Assembly (NCBI RefSeq): GCF_016756395.1
Contig: NZ_AP018365.1
Coordinates: forward strand, 6,576,001-6,640,000
DNA length: 64,000 nt
Direction of reading: 5' to 3'
Origin: Streptomyces sp. SN-593
GTDB taxonomy: Bacteria; Actinomycetota; Actinomycetes; Streptomycetales; Streptomycetaceae
Notes under the pieces: generated by a model
What the model saw: only the letters and a program-made list of their open reading frames with translations
Told to the model about the DNA's origin: nothing
Database searches by the model: none
Shown: in pieces, positions 16,663 through 24,609 of the stretch
Numbering within the stretch: position 1 is the first letter of the stretch
Layout of the letters: each line of letters opens with the position of its first letter
Position numbers and translations under genes: made by a program

Positions 16663-18036
16663 ATGTCCTTCGAGAAGCACGACAACCCCGAGCCGAACGA
16701 GAACCGCGCGTCGGGCGGGGCCCCCGATCCCGACGTGATCGTCGTCGGCGGCGGCCTCGGCGGCCTCGGCGCCGCGTTCTCGCTCACCCGCCAGGGCCGG
16801 CGCGTGCGCCTGCTGGAGCGGGCGGCGGCCTTCGGCGAGGTCGGCGCCGGCATCCAGCTCGCGCCCAACTGCACCCGCATCCTCGACGACTACGGCCTGC
16901 TGGACGAGGCCAGGGGCCTCGGTGTCGTCCCCCACTCCATGGTGATGCGCGACGCCGTCGACGGCACCGAACTGACCCGGCTGGACCTGCGCGACCTGGA
17001 ACGGCGGTACGGCCACCCGTACCTGGTCATCCACCGCAGCGACCTGCACGGCCTGCTGCTGCGGGCGTGCCGTCGCGCCGGCGTCGAGCTGGTCACCGGC
17101 GCACGGGTGACCGGGTACGAGAACGCCGGCGGCGGCGCCCGGGTGACCGGGTACGAGAACGCCGGCGGCGGCGCCCGGGTGACCCTCGCCTCCGGCGGGA
17201 CGCACCGCGCCGGTGTCGTGATCGCCGCCGACGGGCTGCACTCCCGCGCGCGCGGGCTGCTCGTCGACGACGCGCCGGTCTCCTCCGCGTACGTCGCCTA
17301 CCGCGGCACCGTGCCCGCCGGCCTGCCGCGGGTGGCGGGCGTCGACCTCGGCGAGGTCGTGGTGCACGTCGGGCCCGGCTGCCACTTCGTGCACTACGGA
17401 CTGCGCGGCGGTGAACTCCTCAACCAGGTCGCCGTCTTCGAGTCGCCCAAGGCCCTGGCCGGGCGCGAGGACTGGGGCACGCCCGACGAGTTGGACGCCG
17501 CCTTCGCCGGGACCTGCGACTTCGTCCGCGACGGCCTGCCGTTCATGTGGCGGGACAAGCGGTGGCGGATGTTCGACCGCGACCCGATCGCGACCTGGGT
17601 GCACGGCCGGATCGCGCTGCTCGGCGACTCCGCCCACCCCCCGCTCCAGTACATCGCGCAGGGCGCGATCATGGCGATCGAGGACGGGTGGGTGCTGGGC
17701 GAGCACGTGGCCCGCCACAGCGCCGCCGACGGCACCGTCGACTGGGACGCCGCCCTCGCCGCCTACCAGGCGGTGCGCCCGGAGCACTGCCGCCGGGTGC
17801 TGACCACCTCCCGCGCCTGGGGCGAGCTGTGGCACCTCGGCGGTGTCCCGCGCCGGCAGCGCAACGCGGTGCTCCGGGCCCGCGACACCCACGACTACTC
17901 CTTCGTCGACTGGCTGTACGGCCCGACCGCGCTGACCCCCGACCAGGAACCTCCCATGTTCACCCCGGTCCCGCTGTCCTCGGCGGACCCCGCCGCGGTC
18001 CCGGAGCCCGTCACCGGCGAGGTGGGCGGCCGGTGA
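16663..18036 (+). CDS. 3-hydroxybenzoate 6-hydroxylase (FAD monooxygenase)
   Basis: Hydroxylates 3-hydroxybenzoate at C6 to gentisate with NAD(P)H and O2, feeding the three enzymes before it. The 457-residue class A flavoprotein has the FAD motif VIVVGGGLGGLGAAF (about 26-40), GAGIQLAPN, and the second FAD motif LLGDSAHPPLQYIAQGA. An exact in-frame duplication of 36 bp (17104-17175) repeats RVTGYENAGGGA near residue 150, adding 12 residues that relatives are not expected to have. ATG start after GAGGAG. Its stop overlaps the next gene by 4 bases. Confidence 0.9.
   Translation: MSFEKHDNPEPNENRASGGAPDPDVIVVGGGLGGLGAAFSLTRQGRRVRLLERAAAFGEVGAGIQLAPNCTRILDDYGLLDEARGLGVVPHSMVMRDAVDGTELTRLDLRDLERRYGHPYLVIHRSDLHGLLLRACRRAGVELVTGARVTGYENAGGGARVTGYENAGGGARVTLASGGTHRAGVVIAADGLHSRARGLLVDDAPVSSAYVAYRGTVPAGLPRVAGVDLGEVVVHVGPGCHFVHYGLRGGELLNQVAVFESPKALAGREDWGTPDELDAAFAGTCDFVRDGLPFMWRDKRWRMFDRDPIATWVHGRIALLGDSAHPPLQYIAQGAIMAIEDGWVLGEHVARHSAADGTVDWDAALAAYQAVRPEHCRRVLTTSRAWGELWHLGGVPRRQRNAVLRARDTHDYSFVDWLYGPTALTPDQEPPMFTPVPLSSADPAAVPEPVTGEVGGR
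17104..17175 (+). repeat. Exact tandem 36-bp duplication inside the hydroxylase gene
   Basis: Two identical 36-bp units (17104-17139 and 17140-17175), each encoding RVTGYENAGGGA, followed by the first 9 bases of a third. The frame is preserved. This looks like a recent slippage event in a surface loop. Confidence 0.95.
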
Positions 18037-18728
18037 GCGCGACGACCGTGGCCGCGACGACCGACGAGGCCGTCGCGGGCGTGCGGGACGGGGCGACGGT
18101 CCTGGTGGGCGGGTTCGGACTGGCCGGCATGCCCTTCGACCTGATCGACGCCCTCATCCGGCAGGGCGCCGGGGACCTGACCGTGGTCTCCAACAACGCC
18201 GGCAACGGCGACGTGGGCCTGGCCGCCCTGCTGGGGGCGGGGCGGGTGCGCAAGGTGATCTGCTCCTTCCCGCGGCAGAGCGACTCCCACGTCTTCGACG
18301 GCCTGTACCGCGCCGGCCGGCTGGAGCTGGAGGTGGTGCCGCAGGGCACGCTGGCGGAGCGGATGCGGGCCGCCGGCGCGGGCATCGGCGCCTTCTACAG
18401 CCCCGTCGGTGCGGGCACTCCGCTCGCCGAGGGCAAGGAGACCCGGCGGATCGGCGGGCGTGCCCACGTCCTGGAGTACCCGCTCAGGGGGGACGTCGCC
18501 CTGATCGGCGCGCACCGGGCGGACACGGCCGGCAACCTCGTCTACCGCAGGACCGCCCGGAACTTCGGGCCGGTGATGGCCACCGCGGCCGGCACGGTGA
18601 TCGCCCAGGTGGCCGAGATCGTGCCGGCGGGGCGGATCGACCCGGAGACCGTCGTCACCCCCGGCATCTATGTCGACCGCCTGGTCAGGGCGGAGTCCCG
18701 CCGGCTGACCGTACGAGGAGCCCGCTGA
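18033..18728 (+). CDS. 3-oxoacid CoA-transferase subunit A (PcaI/ScoA-like)
   Basis: A 231-residue alpha subunit of a family I CoA-transferase, with VLVGGFGLAGMPFDLIDAL, SNNAGNGDVGLAALL and the GAFYSPVGAGT/EGKETR segments. With subunit B it would move CoA from succinyl-CoA to a 3-oxoacid such as 3-oxoadipate or acetoacetate. The gentisate route itself needs no CoA transfer, so its presence in this operon (GTGA overlap with the hydroxylase) suggests a second substrate. Confidence 0.88.
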   Translation: MSATTVAATTDEAVAGVRDGATVLVGGFGLAGMPFDLIDALIRQGAGDLTVVSNNAGNGDVGLAALLGAGRVRKVICSFPRQSDSHVFDGLYRAGRLELEVVPQGTLAERMRAAGAGIGAFYSPVGAGTPLAEGKETRRIGGRAHVLEYPLRGDVALIGAHRADTAGNLVYRRTARNFGPVMATAAGTVIAQVAEIVPAGRIDPETVVTPGIYVDRLVRAESRRLTVRGAR

Positions 18729-19402
18729 TGACGAACGCCTCCGCCGCGGACCCCGTGGAGCACACCGGCCGCGGCCCGCTCACCACCGACGAGCTCGCGG
18801 CGCGCGTCGCCCGCGACATCCCGCCCGGCTCCTACGCCAACCTCGGCATCGGGCAGCCGACGCGCGTCGCCGAGCACCTGCCGCCCGGCGCCGGGATCGT
18901 CCTGCACACCGAGAACGGCATGCTCGGCATGGGGCCGGCGGCGGTGGGCGCGGAGGCGGACCCCGATCTCACCAACGCCGGGAAGGTACCGGTCACCGAG
19001 TTGCCGGGGGCGGCGTACTTCCACCACGCGGACTCCTTCGCGATGATGCGCGGCGGCCACCTGGACGTCTGCGTCCTCGGCGCGTTCGAGGTCTCGCACC
19101 ACGGCGACCTCGCCAACTGGTCCACCGGCGACCCGGACGCGATCCCGGCCGTGGGGGGCGCGATGGACCTGGCGGTCGGCGCTCGCCGGGTACTGGTGAT
19201 GATGGGCCTGTTCACCCGCGACGGCATGCCGAAGCTGGTGCCCGCCTGCACGTACCCGTTGACCGGGGCCGCCTGCGTGAGCACCGTCTACACCGACCAC
19301 GGGGTCTTCGAGCCCGGCCCTAAGGGTGTCCGTGTCCGGGAGACCTACGGCGTGACGGTCGCCGAACTGCGCAGCCGGCTCCTGGTCGACCTCCTCACCT
19401 GA
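18728..19402 (+). CDS. 3-oxoacid CoA-transferase subunit B (PcaJ/ScoB-like)
   Basis: A 224-residue beta subunit with the catalytic glutamate in TENGMLGMGP (SENG motif variant, about residue 60), SYANLGIGQPTRVAEHL and LGAFEVSHHGDLANW. It shares one base with the stop of subunit A. The TENG rather than SENG sequence keeps the Glu that forms the glutamyl-CoA intermediate. It ends the gentisate operon; no clear terminator was seen in the 129 bases that follow. Confidence 0.9.
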   Translation: MTNASAADPVEHTGRGPLTTDELAARVARDIPPGSYANLGIGQPTRVAEHLPPGAGIVLHTENGMLGMGPAAVGAEADPDLTNAGKVPVTELPGAAYFHHADSFAMMRGGHLDVCVLGAFEVSHHGDLANWSTGDPDAIPAVGGAMDLAVGARRVLVMMGLFTRDGMPKLVPACTYPLTGAACVSTVYTDHGVFEPGPKGVRVRETYGVTVAELRSRLLVDLLT

Positions 19403-19531
19403 GCGACCCGGTCCGGGAGGGCCGAGCGGGTGCTCCCCGAGCGCTTTACATCCCGGCAGGGTGCCGTGCGAGTCGTACGGCGGGAAGGCGGCCCGTACGC
19501 TCGTCGTGCGGTGCCGCGCTAGGATCGCGCC

Positions 19532-20140
19532 ATGGCGAACCTTCGACAGGCGCAGAAGCAGATGACGCGCCGTCTGCTGCTGGAGTCGGGACTCGAACTG
19601 TTCAAGACGAAGGGGTACGCCGCCACCACGGTCGACGACATCGCGACGGCGGCGGGTACCACCCGGGTGACCTTCTACGCCTACTTCCCCTCCCGCAGCG
19701 AGCTGATGAGGGCCCTCATCGACGAGCAGCTCAACGAGGCCCTGCAACGCGTCGGTTCGCCCGAGCACGGCTCCACCGCCCTGGGCCTGGTGGCGACCGT
19801 GGCGGACGGGACGCCGGCGGCGGTCACCGCCTGGCTGCGGCGCACCGCCGACAGCTGGCCGGCGATCCGGCCGATCATCCGCGTCGGCCGGGACGCCGCG
19901 GTCGTCGACCCGGAGCTGACCGACCTGGTGGAGCGGTGGCTGGAGGAGGCCATCAGCGACATCGAGGACGGGCTGGCGCAGGCCGGCCGCTTCGAACCCC
20001 ACCAGCGCCGCTTCCGGGGCGTGCTGGCGATGGCGGAGCTGGACTACGTCGCCCAGCACTGGGACGGCGCGGACTGGAAGCTCACGCGCGAGCAGATGCT
20101 CGAGGAACTGGGCGCAAGCTGGCTGCGGTTGCTGACCTGA
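19532..20140 (+). CDS. TetR-family transcriptional regulator
   Basis: A 202-residue regulator with an N-terminal TetR HTH (LLLESGLELFKTKGYAATTV, then TRVTFYAYFPSRSEL, about 10-58) and an all-helical ligand domain. The gene lies between the CoA-transferase pair and the phosphotriesterase operon; the palindrome at 20322-20350 in front of the next operon is its likely operator. Its last codons and stop lie inside a CTGAC tandem repeat tract. ATG start. Confidence 0.9.
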   Translation: MANLRQAQKQMTRRLLLESGLELFKTKGYAATTVDDIATAAGTTRVTFYAYFPSRSELMRALIDEQLNEALQRVGSPEHGSTALGLVATVADGTPAAVTAWLRRTADSWPAIRPIIRVGRDAAVVDPELTDLVERWLEEAISDIEDGLAQAGRFEPHQRRFRGVLAMAELDYVAQHWDGADWKLTREQMLEELGASWLRLLT

Positions 20141-20176
20141 CCTGACCTGACCTGACCTGACCTGACCTGACCTGAC
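20132..20176. repeat. (CTGAC)9 pentanucleotide tandem repeat
   Basis: Nine perfect CTGAC units run across the last codons and the TGA stop of the TetR gene. Because every unit contains TGA and the period is not a multiple of three, changes in copy number would still end the protein within a few residues. Confidence 0.97.
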
Positions 20177-20211
20177 GCCCCGGCTCGTCCCGTATCGACC
20201 CCGTCCCGTAT

Positions 20212-20242
20212 CGACCCCGCGCCCGAGACCGGCGCGGGGTCG
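20212..20242 (+). terminator. Hairpin terminator after the TetR gene
   Basis: A perfect 12-bp stem, CGACCCCGCGCC with GGCGCGGGGTCG, and a 7-base loop. It is preceded by two copies of CGTCCCGTATCGACCCC (20187-20203 and 20203-20219, overlapping at their edge). Confidence 0.75.
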
Positions 20243-20321
20243 TCGTGTTTCCGGCGCCGTGCAGACCCCGCGCGCCGGGCCGCCCATGGCTCGACGATGC
20301 GCCTAATATTTTTTCGTGGTG

Positions 20322-20350
20322 TTCGTTTCATTGACGTCATGTAAAACGAA
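20322..20350. promoter_or_regulatory. Palindromic operator before the phosphotriesterase operon
   Basis: TTCGTTT (20322-20328) and AAACGAA (20344-20350) flank a perfect TGACGTCA (20332-20339). The surrounding bases are unusually AT-rich (TAATATTTTTT at 20304-20314). This is the expected form of a TetR operator overlapping a promoter, about 65 bases before the first start. Its reverse strand resembles the site at 12936-12956. Confidence 0.55.
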
Positions 20351-20415
20351 TGGCTACCGTGACAGGAGTCAGTGGCGCGCCGTCGCGCCCCGCACCGGAC
20401 ACGTGAGGCCCGTAC

Positions 20416-21390
20416 ATGAGCGTGAACAGCAGCACCGTGAACACCGTCCTTGGCCCGGTGCCGGCGGACGAACTGGGCGTCGTCGCGGTCCACGAAGCCC
20501 TGCTGTCGGTGCTCCCGGGCGCCGAGCACGCCTACGACGTGGACTTCGACCGGCCGGAGATCTTCGAGACGCTCGCCGGGAAGCTGAGGGACTTCCGCGC
20601 CCGCGGCGGCGGCACGCTCGTCGACAGCACGGGCATGTTCCACGGACGGGACGTGCGGCTGTACGAGTCGCTGTCCCGCGCCACCGGTGTCCACATCGTC
20701 GCCTCGACCGGGCAGGGCCCCGAGGAACTCCTCGGCGGCTACTTCCTCACTCCGCAGACCGACCCCCCGACCCCGTGGCCGGCGGAGAAGTTCGCGGAAC
20801 TCTTCACCCGGGAGATCACCGAGGGCATGGTGGTCCCGCGCGTGGAGCGCCGCGGCCCCGCCGGCCTGGTGGCCACGGCCGTGACCCGTACCGGTATGAC
20901 TGCGACCGACGAGAGCCTGGTGCGCGGCGCCGCCCGGGCCGCCCTCGCCACCGGCACCGCGCTCTCGCTCCGGTACGGCGCCGACGCCGTCCACGACCTG
21001 GACACCGCCCTCGACGAGGGGCTGCCGGCCGACCGGATCGCCGTCGGCGGGCTGGACCGCGCGGACGCCGTCGCCGCCGGCGCGCCCGTGAAGGTCGCCG
21101 CCCGCGGCGCCCGCGTCGTGCTCGACCGGGTCGGCCGGGAGGGCCCGGACCACGTCACCGACGCCGAACGCGCCCGCCTGGTCGTGGAGTTGGCGCGGGC
21201 GGGCCACGCCGACCGGATCCTGCTGTCCGCCGGCGCGACCGGCGTGGCGAAGGGCCACCCCGCCGACGACCTGCCCTACAGCCGGGTGCTGACCGACTTC
21301 GTGCCGCGGCTCGCGGCGCGGGGCCTGGGCGAGGACGACGTGCGCCGCATCCTCGTGGCCAACCCGCGCGACCTGCTCGCCACGCGCTGA
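20416..21390 (+). CDS. Phosphotriesterase-family pseudoenzyme, metal ligands lost
   Basis: A 324-residue TIM-barrel protein of the phosphotriesterase/lactonase family, clearly paralogous to the next gene (both begin with VNTVLGPVPA.ELG and share GGGT.VD.TGM/I). Of the six usual metal ligands, five are replaced: HxH is HEA at residue 26-28, the carboxylated Lys aligns with Ala in GLVATAV, the barrel His residues align with Arg (LSLRYG) and Gly (AVGGLD), and the Asp aligns with Gly (LLSAGATG). It is thus predicted to be non-hydrolytic and perhaps a partner of its paralogue. ATG start; first gene of its operon. Confidence 0.85.
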   Translation: MSVNSSTVNTVLGPVPADELGVVAVHEALLSVLPGAEHAYDVDFDRPEIFETLAGKLRDFRARGGGTLVDSTGMFHGRDVRLYESLSRATGVHIVASTGQGPEELLGGYFLTPQTDPPTPWPAEKFAELFTREITEGMVVPRVERRGPAGLVATAVTRTGMTATDESLVRGAARAALATGTALSLRYGADAVHDLDTALDEGLPADRIAVGGLDRADAVAAGAPVKVAARGARVVLDRVGREGPDHVTDAERARLVVELARAGHADRILLSAGATGVAKGHPADDLPYSRVLTDFVPRLAARGLGEDDVRRILVANPRDLLATR

Positions 21391-21448
21391 GCGCGCGCCG
21401 GCCGAACGACCACCAAGTCCTCTTCCCTCTCCCTTGAAGGTGAGCGTT

Positions 21449-22405
21449 GTGTCCAGAGTGAACACCGTCCTGGGGCCGGTCCCCGCCGAGGAACTCGGCT
21501 TCGTGGCGATCCACGAGCACATCGGGTACGGCATGCCCGGCTCCGAGCTGGACACGAAGTGGTGGAGGACCCCTGAGGAGCGCTCCGCCGAGACCGTTCC
21601 GAAGCTGCGCCGGTTCCACGAACTCGGCGGCGGCACCTTCGTGGACGTGACCGGCATCTGCAACGGCCGCGACATCGACCACTACCGGTCCCTGTCGGCG
21701 AAGACCGGCGTCCACATCGTCGCCTGCACCGGTTTCGTGGGGGGCGACACCGCGCTGCCGTACTTCGCCCGCGCGGACGTCGACCGGCTCACCCGGCAGT
21801 TCGTGCACGAGATCACCGTCGGCATCGGCGGCACCGGCGGGCGCGCCGGCGTCATCAAGGTCGGCGTGAGCCGCGGCGGCCGGATGACCGAGCTGGACAA
21901 GCGCATCTACCGCGCCGCCGCCCGCGCGTCCCTCACCACCGGCGCGCCCGTCCTCACCCACCTCGCCATCGACGCCGAGAACGCGGTGGCGATCTTCGCT
22001 CAGGAGGGCCTCCCGCTGGACCGCGTGCTGTTCGGGCACGTGGACGACGGCGTGAACGCCGACCGGACCCGCGACGTCTGGATCGCCGAGCAGGGCGGCC
22101 GGGTCGGCTTCGACACCTTCGGCTACGAGACGGAGCTGCCCGACCCGCCGTTCTGGGCTCGGCCGCGGCAGGAGCGGCTGGACCACTTCCTGCGGTTCGT
22201 CGACGGGGGCCGCCGCCTGCACCAGGTCCTCGCGTCGGCCGACGCCAACTGCAGCCCGCTGGGCTGGCCGGGGGTCGAGGGACACACCGTCAACTACCTC
22301 TTCGACGACCTCATCCCGGACCTGCGCGCCGCCGGCCTGGACGAGGCCGCCCTGAAGACGGTCTTCGTCGACAACCCGGCCGCCTTCCTGACCCTCCAGA
22401 AGTAA
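21449..22405 (+). CDS. Phosphotriesterase-family metallohydrolase (intact paralogue)
   Basis: A 318-residue TIM-barrel hydrolase of the phosphotriesterase-like lactonase group. All metal ligands are present: HEH (22-24), Lys in AGVIKVGVSRGG, His in VLTHLAID and LFGHVDDG, and Asp in LASADANC. The family hydrolyses lactones or organophosphate esters; the substrate here is unknown. I use the GTG of VSRVNTVLGP because AAGGTGAG lies 5 bases before it; a TTG at 21434 is in frame but lacks such a site. It is 58 bases after the pseudoenzyme gene. Confidence 0.88.
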   Translation: MSRVNTVLGPVPAEELGFVAIHEHIGYGMPGSELDTKWWRTPEERSAETVPKLRRFHELGGGTFVDVTGICNGRDIDHYRSLSAKTGVHIVACTGFVGGDTALPYFARADVDRLTRQFVHEITVGIGGTGGRAGVIKVGVSRGGRMTELDKRIYRAAARASLTTGAPVLTHLAIDAENAVAIFAQEGLPLDRVLFGHVDDGVNADRTRDVWIAEQGGRVGFDTFGYETELPDPPFWARPRQERLDHFLRFVDGGRRLHQVLASADANCSPLGWPGVEGHTVNYLFDDLIPDLRAAGLDEAALKTVFVDNPAAFLTLQK

Positions 22406-22417
22406 GAGAGACCCACC

Positions 22418-23638
22418 ATGCACTCCTCGGAGCTGAAGAATCTCAGGATCGCGGTCGTCGGCGCGGGATACGGCGGCGCGGCGGCGGCCAAGGCGCTGAG
22501 CCTGCTCGGCGCGCGCGTCGACGTGTACGAGCAGGCACAACGGATCCGCGAGGTCGGCGCGGGGATCGGGCTGCGGCCCGCGACCGTCAACCGGTTCCGG
22601 CAGTGGGGCATCTTCGACGCGATCGCGGGAGTCAGCTCGCCCAGCGAGTTCTTCGAGATCCTCACCGCCACCGGTGAGCCGATCCTCAAGGAGGCGTGGC
22701 CGGCGGCCGGGGAGCAGACCCGTACCCACCTGATCCACCGGGGCGACTTCATCGACGCCCTGCTCGGCGTCCTGCCCCGCGGCATGGTGCACCTGGGCCA
22801 CCGGCTGCGGACCGTGGAGGACCAGGGCGGCAGCGCGGTCCTCACCTTCGCCGACGGCGCCACCGCCGAGGCGGACCTCGTCGTCGGCGCGGACGGCATC
22901 AAGTCGGTCGTGCGCGACCAGTTGTTCAGCGCGAAGGGCCCGGTCTTCTCGGGGGAGCACGCCTACCGCGCGGTCATCTCCGTGGACGACGCGCACGGCA
23001 TGGTCGTGGACGACAACCTGCGGATGTACATCGGCAGGGGCACGAAGGTCTACCTGCTGCCGCTGCGGCACCGGGGCCAGGCGTCGTTCGACATCACCGC
23101 CCTGTGCCCCGACGGCACCTGGACGCCCCAGGTCGGCAAGGACGACCTGCTGCGCACGGTCGAGGGCTTCGACGAGCGCCTGGTCGCCATCACCCGCGAC
23201 CTCGACATGGACGCCGTGAACATCCGCGCGGTCTACGACATCGACCCGGTCGACACCTGGCACTCCGCGAGCGTCGTCCTGGTCGGCGACGCGGCCCACT
23301 CGATGCTCCACCACCAGGGGCAGGGCGCCAACTCCGCCATCGAGGACGCCGGAGCGCTCGCCGACGCCCTGCGCGACGCCCCGTCCCTGCCAGAGGGGCT
23401 GGCCGCGTACCAGGCCACCCGCAAGCCGGTGACCGACAGGCTCCAGGCCGTGTCGCGCCAGGGCTGGGCGGAGGACGGGATCGACGAGGTCTTCCCCGGG
23501 CAGAAGGCCGGCACCGCGGGCCCGTCCGGGAACCCGCCGTCGTCCCTGAACCCGGCGTCGTCCCCGGCGTCGCACCCGGCGCACGAGAGTCCGGCCCCGC
23601 CCTCGCACCCGGCGTCCGCCGCGGCCGGACGGGAGTGA
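22418..23638 (+). CDS. FAD-dependent aromatic monooxygenase
   Basis: A 406-residue class A flavin monooxygenase resembling 6-hydroxynicotinate 3-monooxygenase and salicylate hydroxylase. Visible are the FAD motifs IAVVGAGYGGAAAAKAL, GADGIKSVVRDQL and LVGDAAHSMLHHQGQGANSA. The last 45 residues are a Pro/Ser-rich low-complexity tail absent from typical members. With the two phosphotriesterase-like genes and three hydrolases it suggests catabolism of a cyclic or aromatic ester or lactone, but I cannot name it. ATG start. Confidence 0.87.
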   Translation: MHSSELKNLRIAVVGAGYGGAAAAKALSLLGARVDVYEQAQRIREVGAGIGLRPATVNRFRQWGIFDAIAGVSSPSEFFEILTATGEPILKEAWPAAGEQTRTHLIHRGDFIDALLGVLPRGMVHLGHRLRTVEDQGGSAVLTFADGATAEADLVVGADGIKSVVRDQLFSAKGPVFSGEHAYRAVISVDDAHGMVVDDNLRMYIGRGTKVYLLPLRHRGQASFDITALCPDGTWTPQVGKDDLLRTVEGFDERLVAITRDLDMDAVNIRAVYDIDPVDTWHSASVVLVGDAAHSMLHHQGQGANSAIEDAGALADALRDAPSLPEGLAAYQATRKPVTDRLQAVSRQGWAEDGIDEVFPGQKAGTAGPSGNPPSSLNPASSPASHPAHESPAPPSHPASAAAGRE

Positions 23639-23642
23639 CGCC

Positions 23643-24566
23643 GTGCCCCTGCACCCCGAGATCGCCGGCTTCCTCGCGGGCCTGCCCGCTCCGCCCGGCG
23701 GCCCGCTCGACCCGGCGGCCCTGCGCGCGGCCGACGAGGCCCGGGTCCTTCCCACCGAGCAGCGGCTGCCGCTGCACGCGGTGGCGGACGTGACCGCGCG
23801 GACCGACTCCGGCGAGGTGCCGGTACGCGTCTACACGCCGACCGCGGCCGCCCGGCACGGCGTGCTGGTCTACTTCCACGGCGGCGCCTTCTTCCTCGGC
23901 AGCCTGGAGACCCACGACCACCTCGCACGGTCGCTGGCGAAGGAGACCGGTCTGACGGTCGTCTCCGTCGGCTACCGCCTCGCGCCCGAGGCCGCCTTCC
24001 CCGCCGGGCTCGACGACTGCCACGCCGTGGTGCGCTGGGTCGCCCGGCAGGGTGACGGCCTCGGCTGGGACGGCGGGCTGCTGGCCGTCGCCGGGGACAG
24101 CTCCGGCGGCGCCTTCGCCGCCGCGGTCGCGGCCAGGGCACACGACGAGGGGTTCGACCGGATCACCCACCAGGTCCTCTACTACCCCTCGCTCGACCTG
24201 GACTTCGACCCGGACCGCTACCCCTCGTTGCGGGAGAACGCCGTCGGCTACGGGCTGGAGACCGCCGGGCTGAGGCCCTTCAACGCCTTCTACCTCGACA
24301 GCGGCGCCGACCCCGCCGACCCGCGCGTCTCGCCGATCAGGCGGCCCGACCTGGGCGGGCTGCCGCCGGCCCTGATCGTCACCGCAGAGTTCGACCCGCT
24401 GCGCGACGAGGGCGAACTCTACGGCCGGCGGCTCCAGGAGGCCGGGGTGGAGGCGACCGTCCGCCGTTACCGGGGCGCCAACCACGGCTTCGTCCAGCAC
24501 TTCTCCCGGATCGCCGAGTTCTCCGACGTCTTCGCCGTGACCCGCGCCTTCCTGCGCGGGCACTGA
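23643..24566 (+). CDS. Alpha/beta-hydrolase fold-3 esterase (HSL family)
   Basis: A 307-residue carboxylesterase of the hormone-sensitive-lipase family. The oxyanion motif HGGAFFLGS (about 79-87), nucleophile GDSSGG, Asp in TAEFDPLRDEG and His in GANHGFVQHF complete the triad. GTG start after GGGAG, 4 bases after the monooxygenase stop, so tightly co-transcribed. It likely cleaves an acyl ester made or released in the same pathway. Confidence 0.92.
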   Translation: MPLHPEIAGFLAGLPAPPGGPLDPAALRAADEARVLPTEQRLPLHAVADVTARTDSGEVPVRVYTPTAAARHGVLVYFHGGAFFLGSLETHDHLARSLAKETGLTVVSVGYRLAPEAAFPAGLDDCHAVVRWVARQGDGLGWDGGLLAVAGDSSGGAFAAAVAARAHDEGFDRITHQVLYYPSLDLDFDPDRYPSLRENAVGYGLETAGLRPFNAFYLDSGADPADPRVSPIRRPDLGGLPPALIVTAEFDPLRDEGELYGRRLQEAGVEATVRRYRGANHGFVQHFSRIAEFSDVFAVTRAFLRGH

Positions 24567-24609
24567 GCGGACGACGAGCGGGCACGAGTCAGGAAAGAGA
24601 GCCACCCCC

